From DASQPR01 sp963797675 (GTDB taxonomy: Bacteria; Actinomycetota; Actinomycetes; Mycobacteriales; Micromonosporaceae), in assembly GCA_963797675.1 (NCBI GenBank), contig CAWCQQ010000002.1, positions 372,001-436,000 of the forward strand: a stretch of 64,000 bases of DNA, written 5' to 3'. Positions 17,055 through 26,911 of the stretch are shown piece after piece; the stretch's first letter is position 1; every line of letters begins with the position of its first letter. Position numbers and translations under genes: made by a program. A model generated the notes under the pieces. The model was not told where the DNA came from. It saw only the letters and a list, made by a program, of their open reading frames with translations, and searched no databases.

Positions 17055-18404
17055 TCGTCCTTAGCCTGAGAGTCCGGAGCCTGAGTCGGAGATTTCTTGG
17101 TCAGAGAACCGCCCCAGTGGATGCGGGGGGTGTCGATCGTCGATGGATCGAGCAGCGCGGCCGAGCGATGATGCGGGCGCACGTAGAAGTCCTCGGCCCA
17201 GGCCATGAACGCGTGCAGCTCGCTACTGATGTTGGACAGCAGCGCCGCGTGGACGCCCAGCCAGGCCGCGAACGCGATCCGGCCGTGCAGCTCGTGCCGG
17301 TGCGGCCGATCTCGGCCACCGCCGCGCGGCGGCCGATCATCGCCATGATGCCCTTGTCGTGGTAGTGGAACGGGGTCCGATCCGAGCCGTAGACATCGGC
17401 CAGGATGTTGCCCCCGGCCCAGTCGCCCGCCTGCTGTGCGACGCTGCCGAGCTGCGGCAGCGCTTCCGCCGTCGTCATCGAGAATGTTGGCCACGTCGCC
17501 GACCGCGTAGACGCCGGGGAAGCCGTCGACGGTCAGATCCGTGGCGACGGTGACGCGGCCGCCGCGGCCTACCGGCAGGCCCGACCCGGTCACGACCGGC
17601 GCCGCCATCTCGCCGCCGCCCCAGACCGTCAGATGCGTCTTGATCGTCGTTTCGCCGGTGAGCGTGACGTGATCGGGGGCGACTTCGGTGACGCCGGCGC
17701 CGAGCATCAGCTCCACGCCGCGATGGTCGAGCTGCTTGGTGGCGTACGCGTGGGCCGCGTCGGAGAACGCTCCCAGCGGCGCGTGCCCGAGGTCGACGAC
17801 GATCACGCGGGCCGCCGACAGATCGACGTCGGGGTACTTCAGCGGCATCACGTCGTGCACCAGCTCGGCCAGTGCGCCGGCGATCTCGACTCCGGTCGCG
17901 CCCGCGCCGACCACGACGAAGTTGAGCGCTCCCTGGTCGATCAGCTCCGGATGTGCCGCGACATCGGCGAACAGCTGCAGGATGCGGGACCGGACACGTT
18001 CGGCGTCAGCGAGGCTGTACAGCGGGAACGAGTAGGTGTCCGCGCCGGGCGTGTGGAAGAAGTTCGGGTTGCGCGCCGGCCGCGAGGACGAGGATGTCGC
18101 CGGTTAGCGTGCTGCCGTCGGCGAGCGTCACCGAGTGCTGCGTCGGATCGATCGCGGTCACGTCGATCGGTAGGACCTGAACGTTGTCCTGGCCGCGGAA
18201 GATCTCGGTCAGGTCGAACGAGACGTCGGCGGGTGTCAGTTCGGCGGTGGCGACCTGATAGAGCAGTGGCTGGAACTGGTGCACGCCGCCCTTGTCCAGC
18301 AGCGTTACCCGTACGCCGTGGTCGGTGGCGAGCCGCTTGGCGCACGCGACGCCGCCGAAACCGCCACCGACAACAATGACGTGTGACGTCTGCGTGTCTG
18401 CCAT
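17051..18404 (-). CDS. Type II NADH dehydrogenase-like FAD oxidoreductase (broken frame)
   Basis: A two-dinucleotide-binding-domain flavoprotein of the NDH-2 type, which passes electrons from NADH to quinone at the inner membrane face. It has an N-terminal FAD site (VIVVGGGFGGVACAKRLA), QFQPLLYQVATAEL, an NADH site (VVVGAGATGVEIAGALAEL), and the FAD-binding FPGVYAVGDVA near residue 300. The C-terminal HELHGRIAFAAWLGVHAALL is an amphipathic membrane-association region typical of NDH-2. Frame shifts near 18070, 17480 and 17300 interrupt it. First gene of the operon ndh-zwf-GH15-GMC-cydAB; it could supply cytochrome bd with quinol directly. Confidence 0.85.
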
Positions 18405-18427
18405 GTCTTCGGTACCCCCGCCGCCGT

Positions 18428-18443
18428 GCGTGAATCGTCACGC
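18428..18443. promoter_or_regulatory. Inverted repeat upstream of the redox operon
   Basis: GCGTGA-ATCG-TCACGC is a perfect 6-bp inverted repeat, 24 nt upstream of the ndh-like start. The half-site GTGA/TCAC recalls CRP/FNR and Rex operators, but the spacer is 4 nt where those factors usually require 6, so assignment to either is not justified. It is the best candidate control site for the 9-kb operon. No -35/-10 pair was assigned with confidence in 18405-18649. Confidence 0.4.
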
Positions 18444-18649
18444 TCCCGGCACCGGCCGACCGAGTCTGGCTGGCCGGTTACCTGGTCAACGAATTTCACG
18501 CTACCGCCGCTTGCGAGGAAATATCCGTAATGCGGCAATTGGCGAGCGTACGGTCATCCGGCATGCGAAGCTGGTCGGCCGAGGGATGGCTCACCCGTGA
18601 ACGATCACCCCGGAACGACGCAAACAAGCCCTAAACGCTGAGGATTACC

Positions 18650-19642
18650 TCAGGCCCAGCCCTTTCGGGCGGCGTACCAGCCGAGTTCGATCCGGGTCTC
18701 CACGCTCGCCTTGATCATCAGGTCGCTGATGCGGCGCTGGACGGTGCGCCGCGAGGTGCCGAGTTGGCCGGCCACGGATTGATCCGTCATCCCGGACAGA
18801 AGCAGCGCAAGGATGCGCGAGTCCAGCTCGTCGATTTCCGGGCGAGTCAGCACCAGGTCCGCGCTGGCCGTGCTCGGGAGCAGCGGGTACGCCCGCTCCC
18901 ACGCGATTTCGAAGAATGCGATCAATGCATCGAGCAGCCCGCTCGGCTGGACGAGGACCGACTCCGGCGAGGCGCCGTCACCGTGCAACAGTGGCAACAT
19001 CGCGCATTCGCGATCGACGATCATCATCTTCACCGGTACGTCGTCGGCGATGCGGATCTCCTGCCCGGCCGCGATGCTGGCGAACACGTCGCCCACCATG
19101 CCCGGCTCGGTCAGCGCCTCCCGGTCGAGGATCACGCGGTAGCTGACGCCCCGGTCCAGGCCGGCCATGCCCGCCGCGTTTTCGCGATGCGGGACGATCG
19201 TGAGGTTCGGCCTCATCATGGACAGCACTTCGTGCTGCGCCGCCTCCTGGATCTGGGCGAACCGGTGCCGAACCGCGCCGATGTCGGTGATCTCCTCGAC
19301 CACATTGCTGGTTTTCCGGCCGGCGGATGCGACGCGGTGCTCCTCGACGAGCGCGGCCAGATCCTGCTCGGCCGCGTGGAGGTCGTCGCGCCGTTGCCGG
19401 AGCAGTCCGCCGAGCGCAACCGCCGGCGGCGCTGCGGTGTAGACCGTGGTGACGCCCGGTATCGCCGCTGGCGGAGTCGCGGCCACCAAGCCACGCGCCG
19501 TGAGACCGGCCAGGACGTCGTCGATCTCCGCGAGCGTGCGACCGGTCGCCGTGGCCAACTCGTCGGCTCTGGCGCTGACCAGCGTCACGAGACGGCGGTA
19601 GGTTTCCTCTTCCGCGAGCGGGAGACCAAGCACGCTGAGCAT
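18650..19642 (-). CDS. TrmB/LuxR-type transcriptional regulator
   Basis: A 330-residue DNA-binding regulator. The N-terminus (LGLPLAEEETYRRLVTLVSA...ATGRTLAEIDDVLAGL) is a TrmB-like winged helix. The middle (about residues 115-250) resembles the TrmB-linked phospholipase-D-like sensor region (HEVLSMMRPNLT...GVSYRVILDREAL). The C-terminal ~60 residues (LDSRILALLLSGMTDQSVAGQLGTSRRTVQRRISDLM) form a LuxR/GerE helix-turn-helix. Regulators of this design often sit beside S8 peptidase genes in actinomycetes, as here, where it lies immediately downstream of the peptidase and separated by a terminator. The effector is unknown. Confidence 0.85.
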   Translation of the reverse strand: MLSVLGLPLAEEETYRRLVTLVSARADELATATGRTLAEIDDVLAGLTARGLVAATPPAAIPGVTTVYTAAPPAVALGGLLRQRRDDLHAAEQDLAALVEEHRVASAGRKTSNVVEEITDIGAVRHRFAQIQEAAQHEVLSMMRPNLTIVPHRENAAGMAGLDRGVSYRVILDREALTEPGMVGDVFASIAAGQEIRIADDVPVKMMIVDRECAMLPLLHGDGASPESVLVQPSGLLDALIAFFEIAWERAYPLLPSTASADLVLTRPEIDELDSRILALLLSGMTDQSVAGQLGTSRRTVQRRISDLMIKASVETRIELGWYAARKGWA

Positions 19643-19686
19643 GGGACTCCTCTACGGTCGGCCGCTGTGTGGTGCGAATATACGAG

Positions 19687-19722
19687 CAGCGGCCCCGGGA
19701 GCAAATGCTCCCGGGGCCGCTG
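19687..19722 (-). terminator. Strong hairpin terminator after the S8 peptidase gene
   Basis: A perfect 17-bp GC-rich stem (19687-19703 pairing with 19706-19722) with an AA loop lies 62 nt beyond the S8 peptidase stop and 44 nt before the regulator's start, separating the two transcripts. There is no U-tract. Confidence 0.88.
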
Positions 19723-19783
19723 GTCCCTATTTGATACCAGGTACGGGGGAAATGGCATCACATAGGCTTGTATAGCCTCTCGG

Positions 19784-22700
19784 CTACTTCAGGCCGTACG
19801 CCTTCGTCACCACCTGGGTGATGTTGTTGCCACGGTCATCCCAGGCCGTGGCCTTGATCGTGACGAAGCCCTTGGCCGGTGCGACGAACGTCGTCGTCCA
19901 GTTGCCGGTTGACGTCTTGACCAAGGTCACCTTGTGGTACGTGTGGCCCGAGTCGTACGAGACCCACATGATCGCGCCGATGACCTTGCCCGCCCCGACC
20001 GCGCCCGGCAGGTTGCTGGCGGTCAAGCCGAGCGTCTGCTTGCCGCCCTTCGCAAATCCGGTCAGGTCGGTGTTGACGTGGTAGTCGAGCTGCATCAGCG
20101 GCATCAAGTCGCCGAAGTCCGTGTCGACCACCGGTCGGGAGACCACGTGCCACGTCGTGTGGGTGCTCGGGGACAGGGTCCAGACCTTCGGGTCCCGTGA
20201 GGCCGTCAGATCGAGGTCGTAGTCCAGCTTGCCGTCCGGGACCGGATAGAGCGAAGCCGAGGCAAAGCCGGTTGTCGTCGCGACCAGGGTGCCGTCCTGC
20301 CATACCTTCATGACGAGGTTGTCGCCCTCGGTCAGGTAACCGGCCTGACCGACTCCGCCGTCAGCCCACGGCTGGACATTGAAGTTGATGAACCCGGGAT
20401 AGCGCGTCGACGACCAGAAGCCGCCACCGTCGCGGGGCCGGGTGACCGGCGAGAACCAATCGGTGGTGGACGTCGTTCCGGCCTTGAACGTCTGGATGTC
20501 CGAACTGGACGTCAACGACAGGTCCGGTCCGGTGTCCGCGGCCGACGCCCAGGCCGTACCGGGCTGCGCCGAGAGATAGTCGGTACGCGTACCGGGCATC
20601 TCGGTCAGCATCGGGAATCCGGCGCCATAGACACGGTACGGGCGGTAGTCCCAGCGGAATTCACCGCTGATGTACGGCGTCGTGCCGAAGAACCGCGTCT
20701 TCACGACGGCCAGTTCGCTCGGCTTCGGCGTGTAGCTCACCTTCGACGGGATCTGTCCGGCGTACGGTGCGACCAGGTCGTACACGTACGGGGATGCGGC
20801 CACGCCGTGGATGGCGAGCATGAGCTTGCCGGCCTTGGCCGCCGTGATGAGCGGTGCCCCGACGAGTGCGGTCACCGAGTAGTCGGGAATCGCACTGTAG
20901 GCACCTTCGTCGGTCCCGACGTAGTCCAGCAACTCGCCAGGCCCGCTGTTGACCACGATCAGCAACTTCGCCCCGGCCGCCGCCGCAGCCGCGGCTCGCT
21001 GCGTGCCGCTGACGTCCGTCGAGTACGTGACGATGGCGATCTTGCCCTTCGCCGCGATTCCGGAGTAGTCCGAGCCATCGCCGGCGTACACGGCCTTGAG
21101 GTTTGCCGTGCCGTTGTAGAGCGATGATCCGGCCTGCTCGAGCGTCTGGACCGTCTTGCCGCCGGTGTAGACCGTCAGAAGCGGGTACTCCTTGCGCCAA
21201 CGAGCCTCGAACTCGAACGTGCCCTTCGTGATCTTCCGAGTCGGCTGGACCCACATGCTGCCGTACACCGACGGCAGGATCTCCTCCTCGACGACGCTGC
21301 TCTGGCCGCCGTCCGAGCGGGCCCAGTCGAGGGACAGGAACCGGTCCTCGGTCTTCAGCGGGACATGCGCCGTTGCCTCGACCGCCTTGCTCGCGTCCAG
21401 GGTCAGGCTCTGGTCCTTCGTCAGGTCGATCTGCGGGTCGCCGAGCAGCGCCATGCCCATCGTGTCCGGACCCTAAATGCCCGGCAGGTCGAGGTACGTG
21501 ACCGCGCTGTACGTGCCCTGCGGCAGTCGCACGTCGAGCGTGCCGCTGTCGCCGACCTGGATGTACATCGGGTCGACCGCGCCGAACTGCTGCAGCTCGA
21601 TGTAGCCGGTCGCCGGGTTGCCCTGGCGATCCTTCAGCGTGACGTGCAGCGTGTTGCGGGCGTCCTCTTTGTAGAGGCCGACGTCGGTACGGGCGACGAC
21701 CGCGTTCGCCGGGTTGGTGGCGACGATCTGGCCGAGGTAGCGGAGACCGTCGCCGCCCATGCTCGGCTGCGCGGTCGCGGTGACCGTGGCGGTGCCGTGT
21801 GCCGGAACGGTGACCGTGCTGGCGGACAGCGTGAACATGCCGGCCGGAGCCGGTTCGCCGGCATCCCTGGTGGGATCGATGTCGTACGGGCCGCCTGCGA
21901 TGTCGGCCGACTCGGCGAGGTTCAACGTGACCGCCGCGTTGCCGCTGTTCGAGTACGTGACGGTCTTGTTCACGGCCGCCTCGTTCGTGTGCGGGAACGC
22001 ATCGAATCCGAAGTACGCCGATCCGGTTGCCGTGATCGTGTCCGTGATCGCGGCAGCGATGTCCACCCGGCCGTCACCGACCTGGTAGGCGGTGTAGTCC
22101 GGCAGCGCCTTGGACGTGCTCATCAGCGCGTCCTTGATCTGCTGCCCGTTCCAGTCCGGGTGCTCCTGCGCGAGGATCGCGGCGGCACCGGCGACGTGCG
22201 GCGTCGCCATCGACGTGCCGCTCATCGTGGTGTAGTAGCCGATGTCGGCGTTGCCACCCGCGAGGTCCGCGAGGATGTCGACGCCGGGGGCGGAGATGTC
22301 GGGCTTGAGCGCGTAGTCGCCGTAGCGCGGGCCGACCGAGGAGAAGTAGGCGAGCTGGTCGTTCGAGTCGATCGCACCGACCGTCAGCGCCGCGTCGGCG
22401 GTGCCGGGGGCGCTCATCGATGCCTCGGCTCCGGCGTTGCCGGCGGCGATCACGAACAGCGCACCGCTCTGCGCGCTGAGCTGGTCGACCGCTTGGCTCA
22501 TCGGGTCGGTGCCGTCGCTCGGATCGGATCCGCCGAGGCTCATGCTGATCACTCGGGCGCCTTCGCCGACGGCCCACTGCATGCCGGCGATGACCCAGGA
22601 GTCGTCGCCCTCGCCCTCGTTGGAGAGCACCTTGCCGATGATGAGGTTGGCGCCGGGGGCGACGCCCTTCTCGAGACCGCCGGATGCGGCGCCGTCGCCA

Positions 22701-23584
22701 CCGACCGTCGAGGTCGTGTGCGTGCCGTGGCCGTTACCGTCATCGGTGGTCTCGCCGGGGACGAAGCTGACCGCTTCGCTGATCCGTCCGGCCAGGTCCG
22801 GGTGGCTCTGGTCGGCGCCGGTGTCGAGCACGGCCACCTTCACGCCGGTACCGTCGTAGCCGGCCGCCCACGCCTCGGGCGCGCCGATCTGCGCGGTGCT
22901 CTGTGCCAGGGTGGCGTGGACCTTCCCGTCCAGCCAGATCTTGGTCAGGCCGTCGGCCAGGTGGGCCGTCGTACCCGGTGCGCTGAACGTGCTGATGCCG
23001 GTCGCGGAGCCGCGCGTCATCGACGTCCACACCGTACGGGCGGTCGCCTTGTTCGCCTTGACGGCACTGCTGTTGATGCTCGTCAGGGGCCGGATCGGCG
23101 TGACGCCGAACGGCGTGACCTGAGCGGATTTGGCTACCGACGTCTTGCCCGCGTAGCTCAGGATCATCGGAATGCCGGCGCTGTGCGCGTCGTCGTAGCC
23201 ATCTTTGATGAGCGTGGTCACGTCGAAGAGCCGGCGGTCGAGTTCGTTCGCGGCGAGGTAGGGGACGGTCTCGTCGGGTAGGACGTAGAGGTCGGTGCCG
23301 ATGGTCTCGACGCGTACGCCGCCGGTTGCGCCCTTCGGGCGAATGACGTTGACGTTCGAGTGGCCGCCGCCGGCGTTGGTCACCTGGACGATGTCACCGG
23401 TGATCAGCGTGACGGTCTCGGTGGAGTCCGGCGTGGCTCCGGCCACGGTCTTCGTACCGGGGGAGCTCGCGGCACCCGCCGAGAACGCGAGCGGTCCGGT
23501 CAGCACGAGCAGCATCGCGCCGGTAGTCGCTGCCGCGGCTATTACTTTGCGCCGATGGGGATGACGGCGAACGTGAGTATTCAT
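19784..23584 (-). CDS. Secreted S8 (subtilisin-like) serine peptidase, with in-frame amber codon
   Basis: A large exported protease of about 1,266 codons. The signal peptide is arginine-rich with a hydrophobic core (about residues 14-36). The catalytic triad is plain: Asp in VAVLDTGADQSHPDL, His in GNGHGTHTTSTVGG, Ser in SGTSMATPHVAGAAA. Beyond the catalytic domain come a beta-rich region, a PA-like segment (DYSVTALVGAPLITAAKAGK) and C-terminal beta domains. At 21473-21475 the minus strand reads TAG in the same frame (YLDLPGI-stop-GPDTMGMALLG). Both sides belong to one protein, so this is a base substitution, a true nonsense mutation or readthrough; an independent start at ATG 21460 has no ribosome site. 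No strong ribosome site precedes ATG 23584. Confidence 0.88.
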
Positions 23585-23716
23585 GAGCTGTTGATACCGG
23601 GAGAATCAATGGCGTGGAATGCTTCGACGATGGCAAAAAAGCGTCACGGCGCTAAACCGCCACGAGCGACGTTTGCGCAGCTTGGTACCGTGACCGCAAT
23701 TCCGGCGAATACCGAT

Positions 23717-24544
23717 TCAGATCGAGCCACGACTTTCGATCGCATCGAGCCAGAATTCGACATCGGCTGCCGCATGGTGCCGGATTGACCAGTCCACCTG
23801 GCGCAGGCTCATATGTGCCCAATAGGCACGCAGCCGCTGCTCGGGGACGCGCGTGCGCAGCAATTCGTCGAACCAGGGAATCAGATCCGGCGCCCGATAC
23901 GTCAGATCGAACCGCAACGTCACCAGATCCAGCCGGCCGTCGCCACGGGCCGCGCCGTCCCAGTCGACGACGCCGCTGATGTTGGTCGCCACATCGACGA
24001 GCACGTTGCCCGCGTGGAAGTCGAGGTGGACGAGATCGTCGCCGTCGGCGACGTCGCGATCCGCGCCGACCTCGCGGATCCAGGCCAGAAGGCGAGCCGA
24101 GCGTCGTCCGTGCGCGGCGAGTGGCTCGTGCAAGCAGAACCCCGGGCCGCTGGATTGCAGGAAGAGTGTCAGATTCATCGGGCCCTCGGTCAGCCGTCCG
24201 GCGAGCCGCTCGTTGACGGTCAGCATCTGCTCCACGAGCGTCCGGTCGACGACGTTCGGTGGCACGCCCGGAAGTCTCGTCTGCACGAGATAGCACAGAT
24301 CGCCGTCCGGAACGGCCAGCTCGTACGTGGGAGCGGGCACACCGGCGGCGCGGGCGACATCCAGCAGCGGTGCCGCCTCGGGGTGCCCGATATTGAGGAC
24401 CGACCGCCGGCCGTCCGGCCACCGTACGTATGCGGCACCGACTTCGCCGTCCGCGGCCATGCCCTCCAGTGTCAGGCGGAGACCGGTCGCCTGCTCGATC
24501 ACGTCAACGGCGCGGACGGCGTCGAGTCTGGGTGCACGATCCAT
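23717..24544 (-). CDS. Aminoglycoside-phosphotransferase-fold kinase
   Basis: A 275-residue small-molecule kinase of the APH/choline-kinase fold. The catalytic loop is DLVHLDFHAGNVLVD (about residues 172-186, Brenner-type HxDxxxxN) and the metal-binding Asp is in GVVDWDGAARGD (about 192-203). The N-terminal lobe has AYVRWPDG and VLNIGHPEAAPLL. The substrate is unknown; genes of this kind in actinomycetes need not confer resistance. ATG 24544 is preferred; a GTG 21 nt upstream (24565) is in frame. The gene is divergent from the aldo/keto reductase gene. Confidence 0.8.
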   Translation of the reverse strand: MDRAPRLDAVRAVDVIEQATGLRLTLEGMAADGEVGAAYVRWPDGRRSVLNIGHPEAAPLLDVARAAGVPAPTYELAVPDGDLCYLVQTRLPGVPPNVVDRTLVEQMLTVNERLAGRLTEGPMNLTLFLQSSGPGFCLHEPLAAHGRRSARLLAWIREVGADRDVADGDDLVHLDFHAGNVLVDVATNISGVVDWDGAARGDGRLDLVTLRFDLTYRAPDLIPWFDELLRTRVPEQRLRAYWAHMSLRQVDWSIRHHAAADVEFWLDAIESRGSI

Positions 24545-24601
24545 GCCGATGATTGTGCCGGTCACGGGAACATGTCGGCGCGGAGGCCGGTTGCTCGAAA
24601 G

Positions 24602-25459
24602 GTGACTATTTCAGCAGCGCAGTCCGGTGAGTTCCGGCTTGGTGGGGCGTACCCCGTCAATCGTTTGGGTTTTGGTTCTATGCAGTTGACCGGGCCGGGG
24701 GTCTGGGGTGACCCGAAGGATCCGGATGAGGCGGTCCGCGTGCTGCAACGCGCCGTTGAGCTGGGTGTGAACTTCATCGACACGGCCGACTCCTACGGGC
24801 CCTTCGTGGCCGAGCAGCTGATCAAGAAGGCTCTGCATCCGTATGCCGACGGCGTGATCATCGCGACGAAGGCGGGCCTGTCGCGCTCCGGACCGGGGGA
24901 CTGGCGGCCGGTGGGGCGACCGGAGTACCTCCGTCAGCAGACCGAACTCAGCCTCCGCCACCTCGGGCTGGAGCAGATTCCGCTGATGCAGTTGCACCGG
25001 ATCGACGCGAAGGTGCCGCTCGAGGATCAGCTCGGCGAATTCAAGATGCTGCAGGACGAGGGCAAGATCGGCTTGATCGGCCTGTCCGAGGTCGATGTCG
25101 ATCAGCTCGCCGAAGCGCAGAAGATCGTCGAGATCTCGGCCGTGCAGAACCTGTACAACGTCGCGAACCGCGCCTCCGAGGCAATCCTCGACGTCTGCGA
25201 GGCGGCCGGCATCGGGTTCATCCCGTGGTTCCCGCTCGCGACCGGCCAGCTCGCGGCCACCGGCAGCCCGCTGTCGGAGATCGCCGGCCGGAAGGGCGCG
25301 ACGCCGTCGCAGGTCGCGCTCGCATGGTTGCTGCGGCGTTCGCCGGTGATGCTTCCGATCCCGGGTACGTCGTCGGTCGCGCACCTCGAGGACAACATCG
25401 CCGGTGCGGGTGTCACCCTCACCGATGCCGAATTCGACGAGCTGAGCAGCCTCGCGTAG
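24602..25459 (+). CDS. Aldo/keto reductase
   Basis: A 285-residue NADPH-dependent (alpha/beta)8 oxidoreductase. Catalytic residues are visible: Asp/Tyr in FIDTADSYGPFVAE (about residues 58-71), Lys in IATKAG (about 90-95) and His in LMQLHRIDAK. The C-terminal coenzyme loop is LPIPGTSSVAHLEDNIAGA. The protein fits the YajO/AKR13-like group, with NRLGFGSMQLTGPGVWG at the N-terminus. GTG 24602 matches the family start; ATG 24571 is an in-frame alternative. The physiological substrate cannot be read from the sequence. A hairpin follows the stop. Confidence 0.88.
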   Translation: MTISAAQSGEFRLGGAYPVNRLGFGSMQLTGPGVWGDPKDPDEAVRVLQRAVELGVNFIDTADSYGPFVAEQLIKKALHPYADGVIIATKAGLSRSGPGDWRPVGRPEYLRQQTELSLRHLGLEQIPLMQLHRIDAKVPLEDQLGEFKMLQDEGKIGLIGLSEVDVDQLAEAQKIVEISAVQNLYNVANRASEAILDVCEAAGIGFIPWFPLATGQLAATGSPLSEIAGRKGATPSQVALAWLLRRSPVMLPIPGTSSVAHLEDNIAGAGVTLTDAEFDELSSLA

Positions 25460-25471
25460 TCATCGAGGCTG

Positions 25472-25511
25472 ACACCGGCAGGAAATATCGTCCCGTCTGC
25501 AACCTGCCGGT
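25472..25511 (+). terminator. Hairpin after the aldo/keto reductase gene
   Basis: Perfect 10-bp arms CACCGGCAGG (25472-25481) and CCTGCCGGTG (25502-25511) flank a 20-nt loop, 12 nt after the reductase stop. The large loop makes it weaker than the other terminators in the window. It lies upstream of the sigma-factor gene, so it could also take part in that gene's regulation. Confidence 0.6.
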
Positions 25512-25557
25512 GCCCGGAAGGCTTATGTAGGTCAGAGACAACTTCCGGGGAGACCGC

Positions 25558-26055
25558 ATGCGGGATGCGCACGGGTTCGACGAGTTCTATCGGGGCACAC
25601 GGGTCCGGCTCGTCACCTACCTATATACGGCGGGCGGTGATCTGGCCGAGGCGCAGGACGCTGCGCAGGAGGCGTACACCCGCGCATGGCAGCACTGGGC
25701 CAAGCTCAGCGTGTCCGAAAACCCGGAAGCATGGGTACGTACGGTCGGTTGGCGGGTGCTGTCCCATCGCTGGCGCAGCATCACCAACCGGCGTCGCGCG
25801 TACCAGCGGCACGGGCCGGTGGATGCGTTCCCGGCACCCGGCGACGACACCGTGACGCTGATTGCTGCGCTGCGCAGGTTGCCCGGACCGCAGCGCCAGG
25901 TCATCGTCATGCACCACTTGCTCGACCTGCCCGTTGCGCAGATCGCCGCGGAGACCGGCGTTGCCGTCGGCACGCTTAAGGCACGCCTTTCCCGCGGCCG
26001 TACCGCGCTGGCCGCCATCCTGGAACCACGCCTGCAGGAGACCGACAATGCCTGA
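25558..26055 (+). CDS. ECF sigma factor, SigE family
   Basis: A 165-residue extracytoplasmic-function sigma factor of the actinobacterial SigE-like group. Region 2 is FYRGTRVRLVTYLYTAGGDLAEAQDAAQEAYTRAW in pattern (about residues 11-46). Region 4 is LIAALRRLPGPQRQ...LPVAQIAAETGVAVGTLKARLSRGR (about 101-150), with the helix-turn-helix at the end. It should direct RNA polymerase to specific promoters. GGGGAG precedes ATG by 5 nt. The next gene overlaps its 3' end by 8 nt and encodes a single-pass membrane protein, a probable regulator of this sigma factor. Confidence 0.9.
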   Translation: MRDAHGFDEFYRGTRVRLVTYLYTAGGDLAEAQDAAQEAYTRAWQHWAKLSVSENPEAWVRTVGWRVLSHRWRSITNRRRAYQRHGPVDAFPAPGDDTVTLIAALRRLPGPQRQVIVMHHLLDLPVAQIAAETGVAVGTLKARLSRGRTALAAILEPRLQETDNA

Positions 26056-26872
26056 CTTCAATGACTTGGGAGACCGGTTGCGTACTGACATGTCCGGGCT
26101 GGACTGGCCGGCCGCGGATCAGATCCGGGCGGCGGGCAACCGTCGTGGCCGGATCCAACTGGCGGTAGGCGCGTCTGCCGCCGTTGTCGTGGCCGCGGTC
26201 ATTCTGGCCACCGGAGCGTTGCTGCCACGCGGTAACGCTCCGAGCGTGTCGCCGGCGGCGAGCCAGGCGGTACGTCCGTCCGCCGTGGTCTCCTCGAGCC
26301 AGCCGTCGACCGAGCCGTCGAAGGTACCGTCAACGGTGGCCGCGATTCCGTTCGATGCGTTGCTCACCATGGACGATGTTAGGCCCTACTGGGACAAGGC
26401 CGAGGGGCCGTTCCCGCAGCCGTACGTCCCCAATCCGTTCGAAGGCTGTGGACCGGACACCGGCCTGCCGGGCGGAGACCAGCCGTCGTCCGTTGTCGGT
26501 AACGGCTTCGTCAAGACGAGCCCGGATACGCTGCTCGGTGGCGAAAGTGTGATGCAGTTCCAACCCGGCGCGGCACACCGGGCGATGGCCGCGATCAGCG
26601 ATCTGATCGCCGGTGCCTGCGGCGGGCAGTTCCAGGTGGTGAGCACCAGCCTCGGTGGGGACGAGTCGATCCTCGTCACCAGTACCGATCCGGGAACCGT
26701 CGGTGCGCTGTCCGCGCGCGGCGTCGCGATCTACTATGCGATCGAGCGTCGGGGCGACTACCTGGTCTGGGTGACCGTCGTCGATGAGGTCAACAAGACC
26801 GGGGCGGCCGACGTCGCCACGACGCTTACCGCTCGGGCCGCGCAACGATTGTGCGGTGCCGTGACCTGTTGA
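26048..26872 (+). CDS. Single-pass membrane protein, putative anti-sigma factor
   Basis: A 274-residue protein. Residues 1-35 are cytoplasmic (DLGDRLRTDMSGLDWP), followed by one membrane helix (about 37-60), a Ser/Pro-rich linker and a ~170-residue extracytoplasmic domain with cysteines near 137, 196 and the two at the C-terminus. I do not recognise the ectodomain. The start codon lies inside the end of the sigma-factor gene, so the two are translationally coupled, the usual arrangement for a sigma/anti-sigma pair. The cytoplasmic part is short and lacks a zinc-binding HxxxCxxC motif, so the anti-sigma role is inferred from position. Confidence 0.7.
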   Translation: MPDFNDLGDRLRTDMSGLDWPAADQIRAAGNRRGRIQLAVGASAAVVVAAVILATGALLPRGNAPSVSPAASQAVRPSAVVSSSQPSTEPSKVPSTVAAIPFDALLTMDDVRPYWDKAEGPFPQPYVPNPFEGCGPDTGLPGGDQPSSVVGNGFVKTSPDTLLGGESVMQFQPGAAHRAMAAISDLIAGACGGQFQVVSTSLGGDESILVTSTDPGTVGALSARGVAIYYAIERRGDYLVWVTVVDEVNKTGAADVATTLTARAAQRLCGAVTC

Positions 26873-26877
26873 GTGCT

Positions 26878-26905
26878 CGGGGCACCCGGTCGCCCGGGTG
26901 CCCCG
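26878..26905. terminator. Bidirectional hairpin terminator
   Basis: CGGGGCACCCGG (26878-26889) pairs with CCGGGTGCCCCG (26894-26905), a 12-bp GC stem with a 4-nt loop. It lies 6 nt after one stop and 7 nt from the convergent propeller gene's stop, so it can end both transcripts. Confidence 0.85.
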
Positions 26906-26911
26906 ATCGAC

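Noticed and set aside
15975..17069. Plus-strand open frame opposite zwf
   Set aside because: No recognisable protein features; the opposite strand encodes clear glucose-6-phosphate dehydrogenase.
21365..23281. Plus-strand open frame of ~640 codons opposite the S8 peptidase
   Set aside because: A composition-driven shadow with no motifs; the minus strand carries the full catalytic triad.
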